Assembly (NCBI GenBank): GCA_910587355.1
Contig: CAJUKF010000036.1
Location: 1-30,739 of the forward strand
Origin: an uncultured Muribaculaceae bacterium
Lineage (GTDB): Bacteria; Bacteroidota; Bacteroidia; Bacteroidales; Muribaculaceae
DNA: 30,739 nt
Direction: 5' to 3'
Each line of letters starts with the position of its first letter. The stretch's first letter is position 1. Shown here piece after piece: positions 24,341 to 30,739 of this stretch. The notes below the pieces were generated by a model. It was not told the origin of the DNA and did no database searches. It saw only the letters and a list, made by a program, of their open reading frames with translations. Made by a program: the position numbers and the translations under genes.

Positions 24341-25741
24341 TTAACGCGATGCAATAGCTGCTTCAATCGCATCGATGTCGGTACCGAGCTTCTTCTCGGT
24401 GGCAAGACGATTCTCGATATTGTTGCATGCATGAATCACTGTAGCATGTGTGCGGTCGAGTTTCATGCCGATAGTGGTGAGCGGCATTTTTGCGAGTTTT
24501 TTTGCCAGATACATTACCACTTGGCGGGCATCGCTTACCTCGCGTTTGCGTACTTTTGTAAAGAGCAAATCCGTGGCAAGATTGTAGTGCTCGGCTACAG
24601 CTTCGGTAATCATCTCGAAGTTTACTGTGCGATGATTGATTTTAACAGCATTGGCAATTACGCGTCGTGCGAGGTCAACGGTGATGTCGCGGTTGAGTAT
24701 CGTTGCATGTGCCATGAGCGACACCATTACTCCTTCGATTTCGCGTACGCTGCTGGTAACGTTAGAAGCTATGAATTCTGCCACGTCTCCAGGAATCGCT
24801 ATGCCGTCTTGCTCGGCTTTGAGCTTGAGCACATCGCGGCGGAGTTCTATGTCGGGACGCTCGAGTTCTACCTGCATGCCCCATTTGAAACGGCTCAGAA
24901 GACGCTCTTCGAATCCTTCCATTTCAGACGGAGCACGGTCGCTCGACATTATTATCTGTCGGTCGTGCTGACGCAGATGATTGAAAATATGGAAGAAAGT
25001 GTTCTGAGTGCCGGGCATGTTCTGCAAGTCCTGAATATCATCGATAATCAGAGTGTCGATGCTCTGGTAGAAATGGAAAAAACTGTTGATATTGCGTGCG
25101 GCAGCTGCCGTATACTGGCTTTGGAAAAGTCGGGCCGTGACATAAAGTACGCGCGCACGAGGATTACGCTCTTTTACGCGTATGCCTATAGCCTGTATGA
25201 GGTGTGTCTTGCCGACACCTGCCGGACCAAAAACAAACAGAGGGTTGAAAGTCTTGATTGTCGGGTCGTTGGCAATTGCCTCGCCAATCGAGCGTGCTAT
25301 TTTGTTGCTTGGGCTCTCGCAGTAATTCTCGAATGTATAGCGTGGGTTGAGCTGAGGGTCGAAATCCTCGCTGCTTGTTTCCTTGAAAGGGTTCGCCGGC
25401 TGAACTTTAGACTGTGCGAGAATTGTGGGTGAAGGCAGGGAACTCTTCTGTTCGATTACAGTCGACGGGTCGCTCTGAACCTGACGGAAACAATATATAA
25501 TCTGTACGCCTTCGCCGAATGTCTTGCGAACGCCGGAACGGAGAACTCCTTGGAAACGCTCTTCGAGCTGGTCTACAAAAAACGATGACTGAACTTTAAG
25601 CACAAGTCTGCGATGGTTGCCTGCGACATCGTAATTCTGTATTTCGATGTCGCGGAACCATGTCGCATATTGTGCGGGGCTAATGTTGTCCTTTATATAT
25701 TGACAGCATTGAGCCCAAAGTTCTTTGTAATCTGTTGTCAT
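24341..25741 (-). CDS. dnaA: Chromosomal replication initiator protein DnaA
   Basis: I start at ATG 25741 (466 residues, MTTDYKELW) rather than the in-frame TTG four codons upstream. Domain I (about 1-85) is followed by a linker rich in Ser/Pro, then the AAA+ domain with Walker A GPAGVGKT (172-179) and Walker B LIIDDIQDL. The C-terminal DNA-binding domain carries VRKREVSDARQVVMYLAKKL and the DnaA signature around LDRTHATVIHACNNIE. It binds DnaA boxes and opens the replication origin. The length is normal for Bacteroidales and all motifs look intact. It is divergent from the NagB/PIG-L gene across an AT-rich gap and on the same strand as the rnf operon. Confidence 0.97.
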   Translation of the reverse strand: MTTDYKELWAQCCQYIKDNISPAQYATWFRDIEIQNYDVAGNHRRLVLKVQSSFFVDQLEERFQGVLRSGVRKTFGEGVQIIYCFRQVQSDPSTVIEQKSSLPSPTILAQSKVQPANPFKETSSEDFDPQLNPRYTFENYCESPSNKIARSIGEAIANDPTIKTFNPLFVFGPAGVGKTHLIQAIGIRVKERNPRARVLYVTARLFQSQYTAAAARNINSFFHFYQSIDTLIIDDIQDLQNMPGTQNTFFHIFNHLRQHDRQIIMSSDRAPSEMEGFEERLLSRFKWGMQVELERPDIELRRDVLKLKAEQDGIAIPGDVAEFIASNVTSSVREIEGVMVSLMAHATILNRDITVDLARRVIANAVKINHRTVNFEMITEAVAEHYNLATDLLFTKVRKREVSDARQVVMYLAKKLAKMPLTTIGMKLDRTHATVIHACNNIENRLATEKKLGTDIDAIEAAIASR

Positions 25742-26284
25742 CAGGAATGGCAAAAGGGCTTATTTTGCGATTACAAAATTCTAATAAAAAATTCAGATAA
25801 ACAAACACATTTTTATTTGCAATTTAGAAAAAGTCTGCAACTTGTGTATATTCAATCATTTAGCGCAGCGGGGTGCCGATTCTGCTATCAATGCTTTAAA
25901 TAAACAGTGTCAATAAACTGACTTTTAAATAGATATATCATATATCCCGGTGGTGTGTGCTGTAATTTGTACCGAAAGCCGAGAATAGAGAAGTAGCCGA
26001 ACCATACCGTGTTGCGTTTTAAATACAACTTTTTCTTATTTAAATTCGTTTTAAACAATATGCGGTCATTGTGAACCGGTGCTGCTTTAGTAGGGGGTAG
26101 GCAAATCGTAGTGGATTAAGAGACTTATACGTATTTTTAGAATAATTTGCACAAATTTTACATCCAACCGCATCCACTTCACAAAAATATTATATAATTT
26201 TGTGTTCGGCAAATTCAACCTTTTTATTTACCGAATTTAAAACAAATCTAACAGAACACCATAAAAAACGACTATTCGACTCCA
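25742..26284. other. 543-bp AT-rich intergenic region between dnaA and the divergent NagB/PIG-L gene
   Basis: I see no gene here. The region is AT-rich with several A/T tracts and sits at a strand switch, features compatible with an origin region. I find no perfect DnaA box (TTATNCACA); the nearest, such as TGTGTATAT at 25843-25851, have two mismatches to TGTGGATAA. No long inverted repeat or clear dnaA promoter is visible. A -7 element for the plus-strand gene is near the right end. Confidence 0.5.
26195..26202 (+). promoter_or_regulatory. Predicted -7 element for the NagB/PIG-L gene
   Basis: TAATTTTG matches TAnnTTTG 82 bp before the start codon. The -33 region is not convincing. Confidence 0.45.
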
Positions 26285-28261
26285 ATGAGAAAAGATTTGA
26301 GCAGCCAGATAAAGCTGGACAGAATACCAAAAAGATACTACAATCCTGATTCGGAAATCGAGGCCGCAGCATTGCGCCGCGAAGAAAAACTCAATACCCG
26401 TGTTTTTGAAAATGTTAAAGATGGCGCTACTTTCCTTGCAAGCGAAATGGTGCGATACATCAAGCGTTATGTCGGCATGAAGGGAAAGTGTGTGCTCGCC
26501 CTCGGTTCGGGCCTCAGCACGCATCCTGTATACAGCGAACTCATAAAGATGTATAAAGAGGGTAAGGTGAACTTTTCCAATGTGGTTATCTTCAACATTT
26601 CTGAGTTTTTTCCTCTGAATCCCGGCGGTCCGTCGACTATGAAGCGTATGGAGGATGTTTTCCTCAATCACATCGACATAAAGCCTGAAAACGTACGTAC
26701 AATCAATCCTGCAATTACTAAGGACACCATGTACGATTATTGTCAGGAATATGAGAAAGCTATTGCCGACGAAGGCGGCATTGATGTGGCCTTGTGCGAA
26801 ATCGCTCCCAACGGCAGCATTGCTTTCAACGAGCCCGGCAGCCAGGCTTCGAGCTATTGTCGACTTGTACTTCTCGGCAACGAGACCCGTCACCGTATCG
26901 GCAAGGAATTCAAATGCGACGATGTGCCTACAACGGCAATCACTCTCGGTATCGCAAATCTTGTATCGTCACGCCGTCTCCTTACTATGGCCTGGGGCGA
27001 GAATAGTTCGGAAATTATATTCCGCACCGCAGAGGAGCCTGCGACTACCTCTGTGCCTGCATCGTTGCTGCAGGGGCATCCGCATGTTAAGGTTGTCACG
27101 GACCTTGCCGGAGCCGAAGACCTCACACGCATATCCAAGCCGTGGAAAGTGACATCATGCGACTGGAACGATAAACTCATCCGCCGTGCCATTGTATGGC
27201 TCTGCGAGATGACGCATAAGCCTATTCTCAAACTCACCGACAAAGACTATAACGACTGGGGCCTGGGCGAACTTCTCGCTCTCTATGGGTCGGCTTACAA
27301 CGTAAACATAAAGATTTTCAACGACCTCCAGCATACCATTACCGGATGGCCCGGCGGAAAACCGAATGCCGACGATACTTACCGTCCCGAGCGAGCCAAT
27401 CCATATCCTAAACGTGTGATTGTGTTCTCGCCGCACCCCGACGACGATGTAATTTCGATGGGCGGCACACTAAAGCGCCTTGTCGACCAGCATCATGATG
27501 TCCACGTGGCATACGAGACATCGGGAAATATCGCTGTAGGAGACGAAGACATGATGCGCTACTTCCTGATGATGGACAAAATCGCTCCGATATTCGGATT
27601 CGACAACGATAACTACAAGCGTCTGTCCAATGAAGTCAGCGGTTTCGTGCATAACAAGAAATCAGGAGATGTCGACAGCAAGGATATCCGCGAAATCAAG
27701 ACTATGATTCGTCAGGCCGAAGCTACTATCGCATGTAATTATATAGGTGTGAAGCCCGGGCATATTCATTTCCTTCGTCTTCCCTTTTACGAAACAGGCA
27801 CTATTAAGAAAGGTGAGCTCGAGCAGCGAGATGTCGACATCATCATCAGGCTCCTTCAGGATGTGAAGCCCCATGAAATATTTGTGGCCGGAGACCTCGC
27901 CGACCCCCACGGAACACACAAGGTCTGCACGGATGCTGTGCTTGCCGCTATCGACGAACTGAAAAATGAACCTTGGATGGCAGATTGTCGCATATGGATG
28001 TATCGCGGCGCATGGGCCGAGTGGGAAATCGACCACATCGAAATGGCTGTGCCTATCAGTCCCGAGGAACTTCGATTCAAGCGTAACTCCATTCTCAAAC
28101 ACCAGAGCCAGATGGAGAACGCTCCTTTCCTCGGCGATGACGACCGACTCTTCTGGCAGCGTGCCGAAGAGCGCAACCGTGCTACAGCACAACTCTATCA
28201 GAATCTTGGTCTTGCTTCCTATGAGGCTATCGAGGCCTTCGTGCAGTACAAGCCACTCTGA
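26285..28261 (+). CDS. NagB-like / PIG-L (LmbE) deacetylase fusion protein
   Basis: The 658-residue protein has an N-terminal glucosamine-6-phosphate deaminase (NagB) fold, about residues 20-290, and a C-terminal PIG-L/LmbE zinc deacetylase domain, about 375-640. In the NagB part the usual DGHIAFNEP loop reads NGSIAFNEP (Asn176, Ser178, Glu183), and the FNMDEY block reads FNISEF, so the catalytic Asp and His residues are replaced. The PIG-L motif is intact: SPHPDDD with His384 and Asp386-Asp387, and DPHGTH with His542 and His545. It is commonly annotated as NagB in Bacteroidales, but the deaminase site looks degenerate. It may deacetylate an amino-sugar substrate that the NagB domain binds. 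The product is cytosolic; no signal peptide is seen. Confidence 0.85.
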   Translation: MRKDLSSQIKLDRIPKRYYNPDSEIEAAALRREEKLNTRVFENVKDGATFLASEMVRYIKRYVGMKGKCVLALGSGLSTHPVYSELIKMYKEGKVNFSNVVIFNISEFFPLNPGGPSTMKRMEDVFLNHIDIKPENVRTINPAITKDTMYDYCQEYEKAIADEGGIDVALCEIAPNGSIAFNEPGSQASSYCRLVLLGNETRHRIGKEFKCDDVPTTAITLGIANLVSSRRLLTMAWGENSSEIIFRTAEEPATTSVPASLLQGHPHVKVVTDLAGAEDLTRISKPWKVTSCDWNDKLIRRAIVWLCEMTHKPILKLTDKDYNDWGLGELLALYGSAYNVNIKIFNDLQHTITGWPGGKPNADDTYRPERANPYPKRVIVFSPHPDDDVISMGGTLKRLVDQHHDVHVAYETSGNIAVGDEDMMRYFLMMDKIAPIFGFDNDNYKRLSNEVSGFVHNKKSGDVDSKDIREIKTMIRQAEATIACNYIGVKPGHIHFLRLPFYETGTIKKGELEQRDVDIIIRLLQDVKPHEIFVAGDLADPHGTHKVCTDAVLAAIDELKNEPWMADCRIWMYRGAWAEWEIDHIEMAVPISPEELRFKRNSILKHQSQMENAPFLGDDDRLFWQRAEERNRATAQLYQNLGLASYEAIEAFVQYKPL

Positions 28262-28295
28262 TAACTGAGAGCTGAAAAGTATAATCGAGACGATT

Positions 28296-28328
28296 GGCCG
28301 TGGAGGCGGTTTTTGCTCTTCCACGGCC
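28296..28328 (+). terminator. Strong hairpin between the NagB/PIG-L and AlkD-like genes
   Basis: GGCCGTGGA (28296-28304) pairs with TCCACGGCC (28320-28328), extended inward by a G-T and a G-C pair, around an 11-nt loop. It lies 35 bp past the upstream stop and 18 bp before the next start. No U-tract follows, so it may attenuate or stabilize rather than fully terminate. Confidence 0.5.
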
Positions 28329-28346
28329 TCATTTATAATTCTTTCA

Positions 28347-29111
28347 ATGACAACAGCAGCCGAAATTCTCAGGACTCTTGAATCGATGCGCGACCAGCGG
28401 CAGGCCGCTCATCTGATGAGGTTTTTTAAAACAGGAAAGGGCGACTATGGTGAAGGTGACCTCTTTCTCGGTCTGAGATGTCCTCAGACACGCATGGTGG
28501 TTAAAGAAGCACGTCTCGATGTTTCTTTTGATGAAATCGAGAAGTTGTTGTATTCTGCCTGGCATGAGGTCCGGCTTGCAGGTTTCCTGCTGCTGGTCGA
28601 AGATATGAAGGCTGTATTGCCGCGGAAAAAAGACTCTTCGGCATCAGCAAAGACAAAAGCCGGGCGCCGTGACGAAATAGCCGCTTTCTATCTACGTCAT
28701 GCGTCGCAGGCAAACAACTGGGATTTGGTCGATATGACATGTCCCAAGATTTTAGGCGAATGGCTGTTGTATCCGTCGGCCGACGGTTCGATGCCCGACC
28801 GCTCGGTGCTTGACACTCTTGTTTCCGACAACTGTCTCTGGAAACAACGCATAGGCATCGTCACCACATGGCGACTGATAAAAGAGGGACAGCCTGACGA
28901 TACACTGCGTCTCGCGGCAAAACTTTTGACACACCGTCACGACCTGATTCACAAAGCTGTGGGCTGGATGCTCCGTGAAGTCGGCAAAAAAGACCCGGAG
29001 GTCCTGACCGATTTTCTTGAGCGATATTACAGCGCCATGCCCCGTACGGCTCTTCGTTATGCCATTGAGAAAATGGACGAGCGCACGCGCCTTGGCTGGC
29101 TGCGTCGTTAA
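28347..29111 (+). CDS. AlkD-family DNA alkylation repair protein
   Basis: The 254-residue all-helical protein matches AlkD-type HEAT-repeat DNA glycosylases. The characteristic NNWDLVD segment gives Trp125 and Asp129, the equivalents of the AlkD catalytic-site Trp109 and Asp113 of Bacillus cereus. WKQRIGIVTTW supplies Arg168 (AlkD Arg148). The C-terminal HKAVGWMLREVGK motif is also typical. It excises bulky or cationic alkylated bases without base flipping. A flexible Lys/Ser-rich insert lies at about 92-108. It is 85 bp after the NagB/PIG-L gene, beyond a hairpin, so co-transcription is uncertain. Confidence 0.92.
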   Translation: MTTAAEILRTLESMRDQRQAAHLMRFFKTGKGDYGEGDLFLGLRCPQTRMVVKEARLDVSFDEIEKLLYSAWHEVRLAGFLLLVEDMKAVLPRKKDSSASAKTKAGRRDEIAAFYLRHASQANNWDLVDMTCPKILGEWLLYPSADGSMPDRSVLDTLVSDNCLWKQRIGIVTTWRLIKEGQPDDTLRLAAKLLTHRHDLIHKAVGWMLREVGKKDPEVLTDFLERYYSAMPRTALRYAIEKMDERTRLGWLRR

Positions 29112-29141
29112 TCCGGCGCCGGAAAAAGTATCATCGGGAGA

Positions 29142-29174
29142 TTTGGCCTGTTTGTGAAAAATTTTGTAATTTTG
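29142..29174 (+). promoter_or_regulatory. Predicted promoter of the tolC-like operon
   Basis: TTTG (29142-29145) and TAATTTTG (29167-29174) are spaced by 21 bp, close to the Bacteroidetes consensus. Transcription would start near 29181, giving a leader of about 190 nt before the tolC-like start. Confidence 0.55.
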
Positions 29175-29178
29175 CCGT

Positions 29179-29203
29179 GCGGTTCATACAGAGCCGCTTT
29201 TTT
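29179..29203 (+). terminator. Intrinsic terminator of the AlkD-like gene
   Basis: GCGGTTC (29179-29185) pairs with GAGCCGC (29191-29197), including one G-U pair, with a 5-nt loop and a following run of six T. The stem abuts the predicted -7 element of the next promoter, so the transcription start of the next operon falls inside the stem. Confidence 0.7.
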
Positions 29204-29371
29204 ATGACCAATCATATTTTTGTTGCATTAATCGATGGGCCCTCCGTGCGAAACTGGGGGTATCTTGAGAGCTGGAAAAGCACAGCCTCTGTTTAAGGAG
29301 TTTCCTATTTCTCCGGGCGGCTGATAGTCTGCGCCCTTAATTTCATTGTTTTTAAGTACTAATTCTTTTTT
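29204..29371 (+). promoter_or_regulatory. Structured 5' leader of the tolC-like operon, with a possible 30-codon leader ORF
   Basis: The leader can fold into consecutive hairpins: CCTCC with GGGGG (29241-29260), AGAGCTG with CAGcCTCT (29268-29290, one bulge), GGAG with CTCC (29297-29314), and GGGCG with CGCCC (29315-29336) followed by TTAATTT. A 30-codon frame, ATG 29204 to TAA 29294-29296, ends one base before the third hairpin. A leader-peptide or attenuation role is possible but unproven. I do not recognise a known riboswitch class. Confidence 0.35.
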
Positions 29372-30685
29372 ATGAACAATCACAGATTGCTCGCAGGATT
29401 GCTGTGCGTACTCCTGCCGGGCACCGGAGCTGTTTGTCATGCTCAGCGTGTTTTTACACTTGATGAAATCTTCACGGTGGCCGAGACCGGCAGCGCACAG
29501 CTCCGTACTTCTTATGCCTCGGAAAAAGAGGCACAGCGCGAAATAAACGTGTCACGCGCCCGACGGCTTCCCGACATCACCGCCGCTCTGTCGGTCGGGT
29601 ACAACGGCGACGGATTCACGACAAAACGGGATTTTTCCGATTATCAGAAAGCTCCTATTCCTCATTTCGGCAATGCCATGAGCGTCACCGTTACGCAGCC
29701 CGTATATACGGGAGGGGCCATTTCGGGGTCAATAAAAATTGCCGAGCTGAAATCTACCGCATCGCGTTTCGCTACAGACATGAAACGCGACAATCTCCGC
29801 TTTCACCTTGCCGGATTATATCTCGATATTTATAAATACTCCAATTTGCGGAGGGTAGTCGAAAGCAATCTTGCCGCAGCGCGTCGTGTACTCGGCGAAA
29901 TGCACGCCCGGTATGAGCAGGGCACTGCATTGCTCAACGATATCACGCGCTACGAACTGCTTGTATCGAATCTCGAGCTTGAAATCATCAGAATCGACAA
30001 CAGCATCAGCATCTTCAACGAAAATCTTGTTACGATTTCGGGCTTGCCTTCCGGAACTGTCGTTTCGCCCGACACAACGCTTCTTGACCTGACTATGGAA
30101 GTGCCGGGACTTGAACAGTGGCAGCAGGAAGCCGCCGAGGCTTCTCCCAGACTAAAACTCGCAAGAACGGGCATTGACATAAGCCGCAAGGCCGAAGACC
30201 TTGTGCGTGCAGAACGAAGACCGAACATCGGCCTCGAAGCCGGCTGGTCGTTCAACGGACCGATTCTAACAGACGTGCCGCCCATCAACCGCAATCTGAG
30301 CTACTGGTATGTGGGTCTCGGAGTGAAGTATAATCTTTTGTCGCTTTACAAAAGCAATAAATCGCTGGCCCGCAGTCGTGCCGCAACCTTTGTAGCGCGT
30401 AACGAGCTCGACGAAATCGGTCAGGACGTGGCGATGTCGGTGAATGAGGCTCATATACGCTGGCAGGAATCGCAGACCGAGCTCGCCACACGCGATAAAG
30501 GCGTAGAACTTGCCATGCGCAACTATAATACCGTATCGATGCGCTACAGTGCGGGCATGGCTCTGATTACAGATTTGCTTGACGCTGCAAACGCACGTAT
30601 TGATGCCGAGCAGCAGCTGGTGAACGCACGCATCAACATCATCTATAATTACTATCGTCTACTTTTTACAACCGGAAAAATATGA
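29372..30685 (+). CDS. TolC-family outer-membrane efflux protein
   Basis: The 437-residue protein has a signal peptide (about 1-24, ending CHAQ) and the duplicated helical-barrel pattern of TolC/OEP proteins. FTLDEIFTVAETGSAQLRTS starts the first repeat and ARTGIDISRKAEDLVRAERRPNIGLEAGW the second. Long amphipathic helices are separated by outer-membrane strands (SVTVTQPVYTGG, YVGLGVKYNLLS). It forms the outer-membrane channel of an RND, MFS or ABC efflux or secretion system. It lacks a lipobox. The next gene overlaps its stop by 4 bp, and the pump genes are probably beyond the window. Confidence 0.93.
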   Translation: MNNHRLLAGLLCVLLPGTGAVCHAQRVFTLDEIFTVAETGSAQLRTSYASEKEAQREINVSRARRLPDITAALSVGYNGDGFTTKRDFSDYQKAPIPHFGNAMSVTVTQPVYTGGAISGSIKIAELKSTASRFATDMKRDNLRFHLAGLYLDIYKYSNLRRVVESNLAAARRVLGEMHARYEQGTALLNDITRYELLVSNLELEIIRIDNSISIFNENLVTISGLPSGTVVSPDTTLLDLTMEVPGLEQWQQEAAEASPRLKLARTGIDISRKAEDLVRAERRPNIGLEAGWSFNGPILTDVPPINRNLSYWYVGLGVKYNLLSLYKSNKSLARSRAATFVARNELDEIGQDVAMSVNEAHIRWQESQTELATRDKGVELAMRNYNTVSMRYSAGMALITDLLDAANARIDAEQQLVNARINIIYNYYRLLFTTGKI

Positions 30686-30739
30686 GAGGTTGTTTAAAAA
30701 TGCTTGTTAACAGAAGTGAGTTTACGGAGCGTTATGATT
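30682..30739 (+). CDS. Start of a downstream CDS, cut by the window edge
   Basis: An ATG at 30682 overlaps the tolC-like stop codon as ATGA and stays open for 19 codons to the window end. The overlap suggests translational coupling. In such operons the next gene often encodes a membrane-fusion protein or pump subunit, but the visible residues are too few to assign. A second in-frame ATG lies six codons further in. Confidence 0.45.
   Translation, partial: MRGCLKMLVNRSEFTERYD

Noticed and set aside
24431..25432. 333-codon plus-strand frame inside dnaA
   Set aside because: It is antisense to a fully conserved DnaA and is Cys/His-rich with no recognisable domain; it looks like a shadow frame.
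25742..25753. TTG start giving DnaA four extra residues
   Set aside because: ATG at 25741 starts at the expected DnaA N-terminus, and TTG offers no better ribosome binding site.
25843..25851. DnaA-box-like TGTGTATAT
   Set aside because: It has two mismatches to the consensus, and no cluster of similar sites surrounds it.
30686..30739. Possible insertion-sequence end at GAGGTTGTTTAAAAA near the right edge
   Set aside because: The string reminded me of element ends in Bacteroidales, but no inverted partner or transposase is in the window, and it fits as the start of a coding frame.
1..30739. CRISPR arrays, tRNA or rRNA genes, complete mobile elements
   Set aside because: No regularly spaced repeats, cloverleaf-like segments with CCA ends, or transposase/integrase frames were found on reading both strands.

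Overview
The window is chromosomal DNA from a member of the Bacteroidales, most likely Muribaculaceae or a close relative. The reasons are paired SusC/SusD proteins, a hybrid two-component sensor (HTCS), lipoproteins with acidic residues after the lipobox cysteine, promoters of the Bacteroidetes type (TAnnTTTG at -7), and start codons mostly without a clear Shine-Dalgarno sequence. The family-level placement is inference. No tRNA, rRNA, CRISPR array or intact insertion sequence was seen.

Positions 80-15885 form a fructan (probably levan-type) utilization locus. A minus-strand operon encodes a periplasmic GH32 fructosidase, an inner-membrane sugar permease and a fructokinase. Divergent from it is an HTCS sensor with a sugar-binding-protein-like sensor domain. 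After a strong terminator comes a plus-strand operon: SusC transporter, SusD lipoprotein, a surface glycan-binding lipoprotein with two Fn3-like repeats and a DUF4960-like domain, and a LamG-GH32 protein. The content parallels the levan locus BT1754-BT1765 of Bacteroides thetaiotaomicron. The proposed flow is surface capture and cleavage, SusCD import, periplasmic release of fructose, transport by the permease and phosphorylation. A 17-bp motif occurs in tandem pairs with a 21-bp period upstream of both structural operons, at nearly the same distance from the -7 elements; these are candidate binding sites for the HTCS regulator.

Positions 15886-18108 are an accessory patch on the minus strand: a CfxA-like class A beta-lactamase with a lipobox, an upstream lipoprotein with a SecDF P1-head-like C-terminus, and the C-terminal remnant of an AlwI-family restriction endonuclease.

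Positions 18109-24243 are a tightly packed minus-strand operon, rseC-rnfB-rnfC-rnfD-rnfG-rnfE-rnfA-xth, with four consecutive 4-bp ATGA overlaps and a good promoter ahead of rseC. It encodes the ion-pumping Rnf ferredoxin:NAD oxidoreductase plus exonuclease III.

Positions 24341-30739 are mostly core genes. dnaA (minus) is separated by a 543-bp AT-rich gap from a plus-strand NagB-like/PIG-L fusion whose deaminase catalytic residues are substituted. Then come an AlkD-like DNA alkylation repair protein, a structured leader region, a TolC-family outer-membrane protein, and the first codons of a further gene in the same operon.

The best candidates for new biology are the tandem HTCS sites, the GH32 protein with an altered nucleophile motif and a T9SS-like tail, the beta-lactamase/P1-head lipoprotein pair, and the NagB-PIG-L fusion.
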